Source: Acidobacteriaceae bacterium
GTDB lineage: Bacteria > Acidobacteriota > Terriglobia > Terriglobales > Acidobacteriaceae
Length of the DNA: 64,000 nt
Reading direction: 5' to 3'
NCBI GenBank assembly: GCA_028283625.1
Contig: JAPWKG010000017.1
Span: 1 to 64,000, forward strand
Notes under the pieces: model-generated
Told to the model about the DNA's origin: nothing
The model's input: only the letters and a program-made list of their open reading frames with translations
The model's database searches: none
Position numbers and translations under genes: made by a program
Part shown: positions 35,646 through 46,102 of the stretch, in pieces
Position numbering within the stretch: the first letter of the stretch is position 1
Layout: each line of letters opens with the position of its first letter

Positions 35646-36227
35646 CTACAAATCCGTGGCGAGCATTTGGTAGCGGACGATCAGATGCTCGCCGTGTGCG
35701 GTGTGGCGGCGCTCCAGCACGACCGTCTGTTGCGGGCCGCTCCAGAATACGATGCACTCCGGGGTGGAGGGCCCGGTCGCCGGAGAGGTGGTTTCGCAGC
35801 CTGCGGAACGGTAGAGGGGCGCGCCGTATCGGCCTGCCAGAGCGCCTGCAAGCCGCTCGCCGGCAAAGGCGGCCAGGGAGTCGTCGCTGCCGGTGGCGTC
35901 GGGCCAGGAGCGGCGCAGCGCTGGAAGATCGAGAGCGAGCGTGACGTCCATCAATCCGCCGTTGGGCGTGAAGTGATAGCTGCTGAGCATGGGAAGCGTG
36001 GAGGGAAGGCCTGGCAGAAAGAGCGCGTAGTCCTGCGTGGATTGCAGGGAGCCGTTTTGCGAGAGCTCTGTCGGGATTTGCTGGTTGTTGAGGGTGGTTC
36101 GAACCGAGTCAATGGAGTCACCGAAGGTAAGGCCGTGCCAGGTGGAGGGCGCTCCCTGCTGGGCGAGGCAAGCGGGGACGGAGGCCAGGACGAGAGCCGC
36201 GAGCAAGACAAGAGGGGAACGGGGCAT
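35646..36227 (-). CDS. Hypothetical exported protein
   Basis: A 193-residue protein with a signal peptide: MPRSPLVLLAALVLASVPACLAQQGAPS, cut near AQ. The mature part opens TWHGLTFGDSIDSVRTTLNNQQI, the kind of start seen in small exported proteins whose first domain compares peptide or cell-wall related sequences, but I cannot assign a family. Two cysteines near 147 and 160 could pair (SAGCETTSPATGPSTPECIVF). The ATG at 36227 is preferred because it starts the signal peptide. It lies about 60 bases past the ilv terminator on the same strand, so it may be a separate unit. Confidence 0.65.
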   Translation of the reverse strand: MPRSPLVLLAALVLASVPACLAQQGAPSTWHGLTFGDSIDSVRTTLNNQQIPTELSQNGSLQSTQDYALFLPGLPSTLPMLSSYHFTPNGGLMDVTLALDLPALRRSWPDATGSDDSLAAFAGERLAGALAGRYGAPLYRSAGCETTSPATGPSTPECIVFWSGPQQTVVLERRHTAHGEHLIVRYQMLATDL

Positions 36228-36285
36228 GGTGAATATAAGACGCGTACTGACGGGCCAGGGCAGCAAGGGAATACCGCCCGCGCGC

Positions 36286-36327
36286 AAAAAAAAATCAGCC
36301 GGGCCCCCTGGAATGGACCCGGCTGAT
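36286..36327 (-). terminator. Strong terminator at the end of the leu/ilv cluster
   Basis: Arms ATCAGCCGGG (36294-36303) and CCCGGCTGAT (36318-36327) make a perfect 10-bp stem. On the minus strand nine Ts follow. It is 21 bases past the ilvC stop. Confidence 0.9.
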
Positions 36328-36347
36328 TGCGTTGGCGGTTGCGGTAG

Positions 36348-37370
<1,023 letters not shown>

Positions 37371-37427
37371 TGCTGTCTCTTTCTTCGTTAGTGAGTGATA
37401 AGGACGTTTCGACTTGTGGTTTGAGGC

Positions 37428-38069
37428 CTAGGCCTCGTCGAACTCGTTGGGCAGTGCCTCGCCGGTGGGCAGGGCATCCGGGTCGACGTCGTGGTCGACC
37501 TCGGGAAAGTCGTGGGGTGCGAGGGGCTCCGCGGTATTGACGCCGAGGGCCTTGAAGACGCGGCCGCTGTGATGTCCCCGGCGCATGGCCATGCGGCCGG
37601 TACGTGAGACTTCCAGAACTTCGTAGGAGGATTCACGCAGAACCTGCAGTAAGCCTTCGATCTTGGAGGCAGAGCCGGTCATTTCCAGCATGATGCTTTC
37701 CGGAGCAAGATCCACCACGCGTGCGCGGAAGACGTTGGCGAGTTCGAAGATCTGCGAGCGCGAGTGAACACCGTGCGGTTGGTTGGGGCCGGCAGCGACC
37801 TTGATGAGGCAAAGCTCGCGGACGACTGCCTCGGAGCGGTTGACCTCATCGACGTGAATCGTTGTTTCGAGCTTGTAGAGCGAAGCCTTGATGCGATGAG
37901 CGGCGTGTTCCGGCGCGTCGCAGACGATGGTCATGCGCGAAGCATCGGAGCGCTCGCTTTCGCCTACGGTGAGCGAGACGATGTTGAGGTTCAAACGGCG
38001 GAAGAGGCTGGCGACGCGCGTGAGCACGCCGGGCTTGTCATCAACGAGAGCGATAAAAGTGTGGAGCAT
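37428..38069 (-). CDS. ilvN: Acetolactate synthase small (regulatory) subunit
   Basis: The valine-sensing subunit of acetohydroxyacid synthase. The N-terminal ACT domain reads HTFIALVDDKPGVLTRVASLFRRLNLNI, followed by SLTVGESERSDASRMTIVC. The C-terminal domain of the family continues to about residue 165. The protein then runs on to 213 residues: an extra tail of about 45, acidic and Pro-rich (PHDFPEVDHDVDPDALPTG). The usual length is near 165. The start is ATG at 38069 or the GTG before it. It is separated from its partner ilvB by two unrelated genes, though the strand and spacing suggest one transcript. Confidence 0.95.
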   Translation of the reverse strand: MLHTFIALVDDKPGVLTRVASLFRRLNLNIVSLTVGESERSDASRMTIVCDAPEHAAHRIKASLYKLETTIHVDEVNRSEAVVRELCLIKVAAGPNQPHGVHSRSQIFELANVFRARVVDLAPESIMLEMTGSASKIEGLLQVLRESSYEVLEVSRTGRMAMRRGHHSGRVFKALGVNTAEPLAPHDFPEVDHDVDPDALPTGEALPNEFDEA

Positions 38070-38084
38070 CACGGTATCCAGTGG

Positions 38085-38615
38085 TTAGTGGTTGGTGTCA
38101 GAGGGCCAAAGAGGAAGTTCGCGATCATCAGCCTGCAGCAGGCTGGCCTCGTCGCGATTTTTGTTGGTAAAGCCGCCGAGCGTGTAGTCGCCTGCTGCGT
38201 GATAACTGGCTCCGCAGGGAAGCGCGCCGGTGGTGTATTTTTCACTGGCGCACCTGGCGCCGCGATAGAGGTGAAACCAAAGAATCGGATCGCGCTTGTC
38301 TACGAGCGACTGCGGGATGCCGATGCGATCGAAGCTGTGTGTGTGGGCGGCATCGTGCAGCTGCCACAGAATGGCTTCGATCTGTTCGTCGGTTGCGTGC
38401 TCGTCGGTGACGAGGGTGAAGGAGTCGTTGGTCTTGTGGAAGAGCCGGAAGGCCGGTGCGGTGATGGAGGGGCGTGCCGGATAGCTTTGCGCGGGTTTGC
38501 CTGCGGGCTGCGCTGCAGATTGTGGCGCGGGTGCGTTTCTGCAACCCGCCGCAAGGCAAAGAGACGCCAGGGAGGCGCAGGCGATGTTTTGGAGGATGCC
38601 GTGGACGTTCTTCAT
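38085..38615 (-). CDS. Hypothetical lipoprotein-like protein inside the ilv cluster
   Basis: A 176-residue protein with a signal sequence ending LCLAAG before Cys25, close to a lipobox although the -3 position is Ala rather than Leu. It is probably a lipoprotein. A Pro/Ala/Gln-rich linker (about 28-50) precedes a domain with LVTDEHATDEQIEAILWQLHDAAHTH and ILWFHLYRGARCAS. I do not recognise the domain. Its start overlaps the end of the acetyltransferase gene by four bases (38612-38615), and ilvN follows after 15 bases. There is no obvious tie to amino-acid synthesis. Confidence 0.7.
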   Translation of the reverse strand: MKNVHGILQNIACASLASLCLAAGCRNAPAPQSAAQPAGKPAQSYPARPSITAPAFRLFHKTNDSFTLVTDEHATDEQIEAILWQLHDAAHTHSFDRIGIPQSLVDKRDPILWFHLYRGARCASEKYTTGALPCGASYHAAGDYTLGGFTNKNRDEASLLQADDRELPLWPSDTNH

Positions 38616-39169
38616 GCGTGCAGCTCCAGTGAGTACAGTACGTGCTGGCGATGCAGGCAGCCCTCTGCAACGTTTGGATGGTCGAAGCTGAGCTCAGGCC
38701 GGAGCTGCATGTGCAGCTTCTCCATCACGTTGCGCGAGGCAAGATTCTCCGGCGCGGTGATAGCGACAACCTGTTGCAGCGTGGTGTTGGCCCGCAGGAA
38801 GGCGAGTAGGGCGCGTGCGCCTTCAGTAGCGAGGCCGTGGCCCTGTGCCGATGTTGCGAGCCGCCAACCGATTTCAACCGCAGGCTGCGGCAGGCCGGGT
38901 ACGGGAAAGCGCATGGTCTGTGCGCCGAGCACACCCAGAAGCGTTCCGTCGGCAAGGCTCTCGGCGGCGAACATGGTGAAGCCGTCGCGGTCGAGCTGCT
39001 CGTTGTAACGTGTGGCGGCCGCGATGCTTTCCTCCGCGCTCATGAGAGCAGGGAAGTAGCGCATCACGGCTGGGTCTGCGTTCATGGCCGCGAAGGGCGC
39101 ATGGTCAGCAGGTTGCCAGGCACGTAACAGGAGCCGTGCGGAAACGATCTGGGGTGTGGTCGTGGTCAT
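38612..39169 (-). CDS. RimJ/RimL-type GNAT N-acetyltransferase
   Basis: A 185-residue GNAT protein of the ribosomal-protein-alanine acetyltransferase type. The start MTTTTPQIVSARLLLRAWQPADHAPF shows the R-L-x-L-R pattern. The central VEIGWRLATSAQGHGLATEGARALLAF (about 95-121) contains the acetyl-CoA loop, and NLASRNVMEKLHM follows. Substrate unknown; many such enzymes modify small molecules or protein N-termini. It lies 15 bases downstream of ilvB and overlaps the lipoprotein gene by four bases, so it is co-transcribed with the ilv genes. Confidence 0.88.
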   Translation of the reverse strand: MTTTTPQIVSARLLLRAWQPADHAPFAAMNADPAVMRYFPALMSAEESIAAATRYNEQLDRDGFTMFAAESLADGTLLGVLGAQTMRFPVPGLPQPAVEIGWRLATSAQGHGLATEGARALLAFLRANTTLQQVVAITAPENLASRNVMEKLHMQLRPELSFDHPNVAEGCLHRQHVLYSLELHA

Positions 39170-39184
39170 CTCGAAGGCTTTGAG

Positions 39185-40939
39185 CTACTCATCCTCTGCG
39201 GTTTCGAGCAACGGGTCCTTGCTCGGACGGCGAACCATCTCGTGCAGGGCTGCGCCGGGAGCAATCATCGGGTAGACACCGTCTTCCTTGATGACCTGGA
39301 AGTTCGTGAGGAAGGCTTTGCCGCTTGTGCGTGACTTTGTCACCGTGGGGATAACGTCCTTACGTTCGGAGACGTTTGCGCCCGCGATGCCGTGAGCTGC
39401 GGCCAGCATGACGAAGTCCGGCGAGAGGATCGGTGAGGCGGAGTAGTTCTTGTCGTAGAAGGTCTCCTGCCATTGACGCACCATGCCGAGGAAGCCGTTG
39501 TTGATGACGGCAACGTTGATGGCGAGCTTCTCCTGCACGATGGTGGAGAGCTCGGCGGCGGTCATCTGGAAGCCGCCGTCGCCAGCGATGACCCATACGT
39601 CTTTTTCCGGGCAGGCGAACTTGGCGCCGATGGCTGCGGGCAGAGCAAAGCCCATGGTGCCGAGACCGCCGGAGGTGACCAGCGAGCGTGGCGACTCATG
39701 CTTGAAGTATTGCGCTTCCCACATCTGATGCTGGCCGACGTCGGTCACGATCACGGTCTGTTCGAGTCGGCCTGCTGCCTTTGCCTCCTGCCAGATGTCG
39801 TGGATGACATGGGCGGCGTAGAGGTGGCCGTTGTCGGGCAGGTTGATGATGTCGCGAACGGCTGCGGTGCCTTTGCTGGCGCTGATCTCCTTCAGCCATG
39901 CGGCATCGCTTTGCTTCTCGAGCTGCGGAAGCATCAGCTGCAGTACCTGCTTCAGATCACCGATGAGTGCGACATCGGCGCGCACGTTCTTGTTGATTTC
40001 GCTGGGGTCGATCTCGATGTGAATCTTCTTGGCACGGGGAGCGTAGCTGGCGAGGTTGCCGGTGACGCGATCGTCAAAACGCATGCCGAAGGCCAGCAGG
40101 AGGTCCGCCTCCTGAATGGCGTTGTTGACCCAGGACTCGCCGTGCATGCCCATCATGCCGAGTGAGAGAGGGTGGCCGGCGGGAATGGCGCCGAGGCCGA
40201 GCAGCGTGCTCGCGATGGGGATCTGACGAGCCTCCGCGAAGGCAAGGACCTCTGCTTCCGCGCCGGACTCCACGATGCCGTGACCGGCAAGGATCACAGG
40301 CTTTTTCGCTTGTTTGACGAGCTCAAGCGCCTGTTGGATCGCGGGGTTTTCCACGTGCAGCATCGGGTGAGGACGGTAGGCCGCGGGCTTGGCGGCTTCA
40401 AAGTCAAAGAGAGCAGCGGCCTGCTGCGCGTCTTTGGTGATATCGACGAGCACGGGGCCGGGACGGCCGGAGGTCGCGATCTGGAAGGCAAGGCGAACCG
40501 TCGGTGCGATGTCTTCTGCACGGGTGACGAGGAAGTTGTGTTTCGTGATCGGCTGCGTGATGCCGGTGATGTCGACTTCCTGGAAGGCGTCGGAGCCGAG
40601 CACTTTGCTGCTGACCTGGCCGGTGATGGCGATGACCGGGATGGAGTCAAGCATGGCGGTGGCCAGGCCGGTGACGAGGTTGGTTGCGCCGGGGCCGGAG
40701 GTGGCCATGCAGACGCCGACCTTGCCGGAGGCGCGTGCGTAGCCGTCGGCCATGTGGGAGGCGCCTTGTTCGTGGCGCACGAGTACGTGATGCACGGTGG
40801 GGAAGTTGCGTAGCGCGTCGTAGATGGGCAGGATGGCTCCGCCGGGGTAGCCGAAGACGGTGGTGACGTTCTCGCCGGCCAGCGTGGCCCAGAGAATCTC
40901 GGCTCCGGTGAGTGTGGGGTGTGCGTTCTTCGTCGTCAT
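39185..40939 (-). CDS. ilvB: Acetolactate synthase large (catalytic) subunit
   Basis: The ThDP-dependent enzyme that condenses two pyruvates, or pyruvate with 2-ketobutyrate. The ATG at 40939 is chosen because AGGAG lies a few bases upstream; it gives 584 residues. The catalytic Glu lies in HEQGASHMADGYARASGKVG, preceded by FGYPGGAILPIYDAL. The ThDP/Mg motif is GDGGFQMTAAEL with NNGFLGMVRQWQ near 470-500. It pairs with the ilvN product. It lies 70 bases after ilvD. Confidence 0.97.
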   Translation of the reverse strand: MTTKNAHPTLTGAEILWATLAGENVTTVFGYPGGAILPIYDALRNFPTVHHVLVRHEQGASHMADGYARASGKVGVCMATSGPGATNLVTGLATAMLDSIPVIAITGQVSSKVLGSDAFQEVDITGITQPITKHNFLVTRAEDIAPTVRLAFQIATSGRPGPVLVDITKDAQQAAALFDFEAAKPAAYRPHPMLHVENPAIQQALELVKQAKKPVILAGHGIVESGAEAEVLAFAEARQIPIASTLLGLGAIPAGHPLSLGMMGMHGESWVNNAIQEADLLLAFGMRFDDRVTGNLASYAPRAKKIHIEIDPSEINKNVRADVALIGDLKQVLQLMLPQLEKQSDAAWLKEISASKGTAAVRDIINLPDNGHLYAAHVIHDIWQEAKAAGRLEQTVIVTDVGQHQMWEAQYFKHESPRSLVTSGGLGTMGFALPAAIGAKFACPEKDVWVIAGDGGFQMTAAELSTIVQEKLAINVAVINNGFLGMVRQWQETFYDKNYSASPILSPDFVMLAAAHGIAGANVSERKDVIPTVTKSRTSGKAFLTNFQVIKEDGVYPMIAPGAALHEMVRRPSKDPLLETAEDE

Positions 40940-41009
40940 CGTGTGCTCCTGCTCTTCCATATCGATCGTTGCGGGTGGAGGAGTGCCCCCCACCCTGATG
41001 TTGCTGGGA

Positions 41010-42704
41010 TTAATCCGTTACGGCGCCGTTGCTGGCGCTGCCTACGCTCTTGGCGTACTTCGCGAAGACGCCGCGCTTGTAGGGAATCTCGCGAGGCTTG
41101 AAGTCCTTGAGGCGGGCAACGATTTCTTCTTCGGGAAGCTCGACGTTCAACGTGCGCTTCTTGATGTCGATGGTGATGGTGTCGCCTTCGCGGACGGCAG
41201 CGATAGGGCCGCCGACCTGTGCTTCCGGAGCGACGTGGCCGATCATGAAGCCGCGCGTGGCGCCGGAGAAGCGGCCGTCGGTGAGCAGAGCGACGGTTTC
41301 GCTGAGTTCGGGGATGCCCTTGATGGCGGCGGTGACGGCAAGCATCTCGCGCATGCCGGGTCCACCCTTCGGGCCTTCATAGCGGATGACGCAGACGTCG
41401 TTCGGTTTGATCTCGCCTGCCTCGACAGCAGCGAAGCAGAGGTCTTCGCTATCGAAGACGCGTGCAGGGCCGGAGTGGTAATCGCGTTCGAGGCCAGCGA
41501 CCTTGATGACGCCACCTTCCGGAGCGAGATTGCCGCGCAGGATGACGAGGCCGCCGGTGGGCTTGAGAGGATCGCTCCACTCGTGGATGACGACCTGGCC
41601 GGGCGTTTCCTTCGCGCTCTGCGCTTCGGCGAAGAGGCTCTTGCCGCTGACGGTCGGGATGTCTTTGAGCGAGCCGCGTGCGATGAGGCGCTGTGCGAGC
41701 ACGCGCGAGCCGCCTGCCTCCTGATAGTCCTTTGCAGCATACTTGCCGCCCGGCGAAAGATCGCAGATGAACGGCGTCGCTTCGCTGATGCGGTCGAAGT
41801 CTTCAAGCGAGAGCTCGATGTTGAGCTCGTGCGCGATGGCCATCAGGTGCAGCACGGCGTTGGTGGAACCACCTGAAGCGGCAACCGCAGCGATGGCGTT
41901 GTCGATGGCGTCGCGCGTGAGGATGTCGCGCGGCTTGATGCCCTTGCGGACGAGTTCCATCACGTCGCGGCCTGCCTGTACGGAAGCGGAGTGCTTGTCC
42001 GGCGACATGGCGGGGACGCCTGTGATTTCGATGGGCGAGATGCCGAGGAACTCGCCGGCCATGGCCATGGTGTTGGCGGTGAACTGTCCACCGCAGGCGC
42101 CGGGGCCGGGGCAGGCTGCGGCTTCCACGGCTTCCAGTTCGTCGTCGTTGATCTTGCCTGCGGCGTGCGCCCCTACGGCCTCGAAGACCTTGAGGATGGT
42201 GATCTCTTCGGTGGAGCCGTCGGCCTTGGGCAGCTTGCCGGGAGCGATGGAGCCACCGTAGAGCATGAGGCCAGGGATGTTCACGCGAGCGAGCGCCATG
42301 ATGGCGGCAGGCATGTTCTTGTCGCAGCCAGCGATGACGACGAGGCCATCGAAGCTGTTGCCACGTGTGACGAGTTCGATGGAGTCGGCGATGACTTCGC
42401 GTGAGATGAGCGAAGCCTTCATGCCTTCGGTGCCCATCGTGATGCCGTCGGAGATGGTGACGGTGTTGAACTCCATCGGCGTGCCGCCTGCTTCGCGAAT
42501 GCCCTGCTTCACGGCTTCGGCAACCTTACGCAGGTGGAAGTTACACGGGCCGATTTCCGTCCAGGTGTTCGCAATGCCGATGATGGGCTTGTGCAGGTCT
42601 TCCTTGCTGAAGCCGACGCCACGCAGATAGCTGCGTGCTGCCGCGCGGTTCGGGCCTTCGGTGAGTGCGATCGAATTGGTTTTGCCTTGCGGTACGTTGC
42701 TCAT
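41010..42704 (-). CDS. ilvD: Dihydroxyacid dehydratase
   Basis: IlvD dehydrates dihydroxyacids to 2-keto acids, step three for valine and isoleucine. The ATG at 42704 (MSNVPQGKTNSIALTEG, with AAGGA upstream) gives 564 residues; the open frame extends upstream only through other coding sequence. Iron-sulfur cysteines are in VVIAGCDKNMPAAI (about 124) and CPGPGACGGQFTANTMA (about 195). The C-terminal TDGRFSGATRGFMIGHV is standard. It lies between the metallo-hydrolase gene and ilvB. Confidence 0.97.
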   Translation of the reverse strand: MSNVPQGKTNSIALTEGPNRAAARSYLRGVGFSKEDLHKPIIGIANTWTEIGPCNFHLRKVAEAVKQGIREAGGTPMEFNTVTISDGITMGTEGMKASLISREVIADSIELVTRGNSFDGLVVIAGCDKNMPAAIMALARVNIPGLMLYGGSIAPGKLPKADGSTEEITILKVFEAVGAHAAGKINDDELEAVEAAACPGPGACGGQFTANTMAMAGEFLGISPIEITGVPAMSPDKHSASVQAGRDVMELVRKGIKPRDILTRDAIDNAIAAVAASGGSTNAVLHLMAIAHELNIELSLEDFDRISEATPFICDLSPGGKYAAKDYQEAGGSRVLAQRLIARGSLKDIPTVSGKSLFAEAQSAKETPGQVVIHEWSDPLKPTGGLVILRGNLAPEGGVIKVAGLERDYHSGPARVFDSEDLCFAAVEAGEIKPNDVCVIRYEGPKGGPGMREMLAVTAAIKGIPELSETVALLTDGRFSGATRGFMIGHVAPEAQVGGPIAAVREGDTITIDIKKRTLNVELPEEEIVARLKDFKPREIPYKRGVFAKYAKSVGSASNGAVTD

Positions 42705-42717
42705 GCTTTTCCTTGCG

Positions 42718-43938
42718 TTAGGTTCGGCTTGTGTAGGGGCCAAAGATTCCGGTGATGTTGCCCTGCTCGACGGTGGAGTCGAGGGTATAGATCGTGTAGC
42801 GGCTGCCGCCAGGTGCGACGCGCACGACAACGTGGCCGCACTGGGACTTCAGCTTGGGAGCGAAGCGGCGGTTCAGCAGGGCGTTCTGCGAGAGAAGCTC
42901 AAGCGCGAAGACGTCATGTGTCGCCAGATTGTTGTTGTAGTCCCATGCGCCAAGCATGCGCTGCATCTGTGCGGAGCCAGGATGGCCGATGTCCCACGAG
43001 GGGATGATGTAGGCCTGTGCATCGAGTGCTTTGGTGAAGGTCGGGCCGTCGGCATCGAAGTAGCCGTGATGGTTGGCAACAGCGACTTCAACGCGTCCGC
43101 AGGAGCGTGCGACGGGCGATTCCACGTCGAGCTCGGGCATGTGGCCGTCGAAGGTGTCTGCATCGAGGTCGCCACCGGTGTAGTAGCTGAAGGCGCCGTA
43201 CTCGAACCGTGTGGCGATGGAGAAGTTGTTCTCGTAGCCATGCGCGCTGCCGGGGGAGGGGATGTTCTTGAGCAGCGTGTCTACCTGATTCGTCACGCGG
43301 TTCCAGACGTTGCCGTTGGCGGAAAGGATGCGCGCACGGAAGCTCTTGTAGCTGGAAGGATTCTTGCGCAACAGAATCTGATCGGTAGAGCCAACGCCTG
43401 CAGCGATAACGGACTGGTTGGCGTCAACCCGAGCCTCGAGAAACGCGAGGTAGGGCTTGGCGCTTGCAGGCGGCTGCTGGTTCTCCGCGTAATGAGGGAA
43501 GGCGCGGTCGATGCAGGTGGCGATGGGGAGCTTTGCCGCGACGTCCTGCAGGCCGTCGACGTGGTCCGGATGCAGATGGGTTGCGAGAAAGTAGTCGAGC
43601 TGCGGGGAAGGCGCGTGCGTGAGGATGTACTCGGCGAGCACCTGTCCCGGACGCAGTGCGGTGCCGTTGGGCCGCGCTGGGTTGATGGTGCCGTCGGTGA
43701 GATTCGGTACGGCGCCTGCATCGATCAACATCGTGGTGCCGTCGGGGAATACGAACAGCGTTGCGTTTCCGCGCGCGGTGTCGATGTGGTGAATGTCAAA
43801 GTGGCCTTCGCTCCATGCGGGCAACGGCTGGTGCAACGGGGCATCCTCCGCCAACGCGACCGCGCACACGCTTCCGGCGCTGGCGTAGGCAAGCGACTTG
43901 AGGAGCGTACGGCGGTCGAGTTGGTGTGGGTTTGTCAT
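42718..43938 (-). CDS. Tat-exported metallo-beta-lactamase-fold hydrolase
   Basis: A 406-residue protein with a twin-arginine signal: DRRTLLKSLAYASAGSVCAVALA (Arg-Arg at about 9-10), so it is exported folded. The MBL metal motif THLHPDHVDG is near 117-126; ANHHGYFDADG near 290 and further His residues could complete the site. FVFPDGTTMLIDAGAV is the typical MBL strand pair. It resembles ComEC-type or competence-like MBL hydrolases without the membrane part; no substrate can be stated. It sits between leuD and ilvD with 46- and 13-base gaps, an unexpected place for an exported hydrolase. Confidence 0.82.
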   Translation of the reverse strand: MTNPHQLDRRTLLKSLAYASAGSVCAVALAEDAPLHQPLPAWSEGHFDIHHIDTARGNATLFVFPDGTTMLIDAGAVPNLTDGTINPARPNGTALRPGQVLAEYILTHAPSPQLDYFLATHLHPDHVDGLQDVAAKLPIATCIDRAFPHYAENQQPPASAKPYLAFLEARVDANQSVIAAGVGSTDQILLRKNPSSYKSFRARILSANGNVWNRVTNQVDTLLKNIPSPGSAHGYENNFSIATRFEYGAFSYYTGGDLDADTFDGHMPELDVESPVARSCGRVEVAVANHHGYFDADGPTFTKALDAQAYIIPSWDIGHPGSAQMQRMLGAWDYNNNLATHDVFALELLSQNALLNRRFAPKLKSQCGHVVVRVAPGGSRYTIYTLDSTVEQGNITGIFGPYTSRT

Positions 43939-43984
43939 TGTGCGTTAGTGCTCGATCTTCGATTGGTTGATGGGCGTACTGGAT

Positions 43985-44623
43985 TTATGCGACTTCTTCT
44001 GCCTTTGGGGTAAGCCAGAACTCTTCGTTGTGCTTCTCTTCAAACTTGGTGAGATCGGTCTCATGGCGAAGCGTGAGGCCGATGTCGTCGAGGCCGTTCA
44101 ACAGGCAGTACTTGCGGAACGGATCGATCTCGAAGCTGGCCTTGAAGCCTTCTTCGTCGGTGACGGTCTGGGCTTCGAGGTTGATGGTGATGAGGTGCTT
44201 CGGGTTCTTTGTCGAACGCTCGAGCAGCGTTGCGGTTTCTTCTTCGGTAAGGCGAACGAGGATGATGCCGTTCTTGCCGGCGTTCGAGAAGAAGATGTCT
44301 GCAAAGCTCGGCGCGATGACGGCGCGGAAGCCGTACTGGTTGATCGCCCAGGCAGCGTGCTCACGCGAGGAGCCGCAGCCGAAGTTCTTTTCGGCGATAA
44401 GGATCTCGGAGCCCTTGTACTCGGGCTTGTTCATCACGAAGTCCTTACGCTCTTCCACGTGGTCGGGCGTTTCGAGGTTGTAGCGCCAGTCGAAGAAGAG
44501 GAACTCGCCGTAGCCCGTGCGCTCGATGCGCTTGAGGAACTGCTTCGGGATGATCTGGTCCGTGTCGATGTTGGGCAGCGGAAGCGGCACGGCGGTGGAG
44601 GTGAGAATGTTGATCGGTTCCAT
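43985..44623 (-). CDS. leuD: 3-isopropylmalate dehydratase small subunit
   Basis: With LeuC it isomerises 2-isopropylmalate to 3-isopropylmalate. The 212-residue protein opens [33 protein letters not shown] and contains the swivelling-domain motif FGCGSSREHAAWAI. Its ATG shares a base with the leuC stop codon (TAATG), so the two subunits are translationally coupled. AGGAG lies about 12 bases upstream. It is followed by the MBL gene. Confidence 0.97.
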   Translation of the reverse strand: MEPINILTSTAVPLPLPNIDTDQIIPKQFLKRIERTGYGEFLFFDWRYNLETPDHVEERKDFVMNKPEYKGSEILIAEKNFGCGSSREHAAWAINQYGFRAVIAPSFADIFFSNAGKNGIILVRLTEEETATLLERSTKNPKHLITINLEAQTVTDEEGFKASFEIDPFRKYCLLNGLDDIGLTLRHETDLTKFEEKHNEEFWLTPKAEEVA

Positions 44624-46095
44624 TAGCGCGTTGCTCCTTCTGCTTCAAACTTCCAGCTGCGAACATCGGTGAGGTGGCCAGTAATCGCTGCGGCTGCGGC
44701 CATCTCGGGGGAGAGCAGATGCGTGCGGCTGCCGCGGCCCTGGCGGCCTTCGAAGTTGCGGTTCGAGGTGGAGGCGCAACGCTCGCCGGGCTGCAGGATG
44801 TCGGGGTTCATGCCGAGGCACATGGAGCAGCCAGGCTCGCGCCACTCAAAGCCTGCGGTCTTGAAGACTTCGGCAAGACCTTCTGCTTCGGCCTGCGCCT
44901 TCACTGCCTGAGAGCCGGGGACGACCATCGCGCGTACGGTCGTGGCGACGTGGTGGCCCTTCACGATCTTCGCTGCGGTGCGGAGATCTTCGATGCGGCC
45001 GTTGGTGCAGGAACCGATGAAGACGGCATCCACGGTGATCTCGGTGATGGGCGTGCCGGGCTTGAGGTCCATGTACTCGTAGGCGCGCTCGAAGCCCTTG
45101 CGGTCGGCATCGTCTACGGCCTGCTCGAGCGTCGGCACGGTGCCGTCAATGGTGGTGACCATGCCGGGCGAGGTGCCCCAGGTGACGCTGGGCACGAGCT
45201 TCGTTGCGTCGATGTGCAGTTCACGATCGTAGGTTGCGCCTTGGTCGGTGACGAGCGACTTCCACTGCTCGACAGCGAGGTTCCATGCGGCTTCGTCGAC
45301 CGTGCCGTCGGGACGCGTGCCGGGAGCAAAGCGACGGCCCTTGATGTAGGCGAAGGTCGTTTCATCAGGAGCGATCATGCCTGCGCGTGCGCCGGCCTCG
45401 ATGCTCATGTTGCAGATGGTCATGCGGCCTTCCATCGAGAGCCCGCGAATGGCCGAGCCTGCGTACTCGATGGCGTAGCCGGTGGCGCCTGCGGTGCCGA
45501 TGCGGCCGATGATGTCGAGGATGATGTCCTTCGCGGTAACGCCGTAGGGCAGCTCGCCTTCGACGTTGATGAGGAAGGTCTTGGCCTTGCCTTGCGGCAG
45601 CGTCTGCGTGGCCATCACGTGCTCGACTTCGCTGGTGCCGATGCCGAAGGCGAGTGCGCCGAATGCGCCGTGCGTGGAGGTGTGCGAGTCGCCGCAGACG
45701 ATCGTCATGCCGGGCTTGGTCGCGCCGAGTTCGGGTCCGATCATGTGCACGATGCCCTGCGAGGAGTCTTCGGTGTCGAAGAACTCGATGCCGAACTCGG
45801 CGCAGTTCTTGCGCAGCGCGTTGATCTGTGCGGACGAGATCTGATCGACGATGTGCAGGCGATCCTGTACAGAGGTGGTGGGCACGTTGTGGTCCACGGT
45901 GGCGATGTGACGATCCGGACGACGCAGCTGGCGGCCCGCCATGCGGAGGCCATCGAAGGCCTGCGGCGAGGTGACTTCATGCACGAGCTGAAGGTCGATA
46001 TAAAGGATCGTCGGTTCGCCTTCCGGGGAGACAACGACGTGGTTGTCCCAGACCTTCTCGAACAAAGTGCGCGGTGCGAATGTTTGTGTGCTCAT
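44623..46095 (-). CDS. leuC: 3-isopropylmalate dehydratase large subunit
   Basis: The aconitase-family subunit that holds the [4Fe-4S] cluster. Cluster cysteines are in [13 protein letters not shown] and [35 protein letters not shown] is also characteristic. The ATG at 46095 is preferred; the GTG at 46110 would overlap the preceding gene by eight bases. The length is 490 residues, within the usual 465-500. A short stretch near 395-440 is family-typical. Coupled to leuD. Confidence 0.97.
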   Translation of the reverse strand: MSTQTFAPRTLFEKVWDNHVVVSPEGEPTILYIDLQLVHEVTSPQAFDGLRMAGRQLRRPDRHIATVDHNVPTTSVQDRLHIVDQISSAQINALRKNCAEFGIEFFDTEDSSQGIVHMIGPELGATKPGMTIVCGDSHTSTHGAFGALAFGIGTSEVEHVMATQTLPQGKAKTFLINVEGELPYGVTAKDIILDIIGRIGTAGATGYAIEYAGSAIRGLSMEGRMTICNMSIEAGARAGMIAPDETTFAYIKGRRFAPGTRPDGTVDEAAWNLAVEQWKSLVTDQGATYDRELHIDATKLVPSVTWGTSPGMVTTIDGTVPTLEQAVDDADRKGFERAYEYMDLKPGTPITEITVDAVFIGSCTNGRIEDLRTAAKIVKGHHVATTVRAMVVPGSQAVKAQAEAEGLAEVFKTAGFEWREPGCSMCLGMNPDILQPGERCASTSNRNFEGRQGRGSRTHLLSPEMAAAAAITGHLTDVRSWKFEAEGATR

Positions 46096-46102
46096 AAACG
46101 GG

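Noticed and set aside
35646..36227. The small exported protein gene as the last gene of the leu/ilv cluster
   Set aside because: A strong terminator with nine Ts lies between ilvC and this gene, so it is treated as a separate unit.
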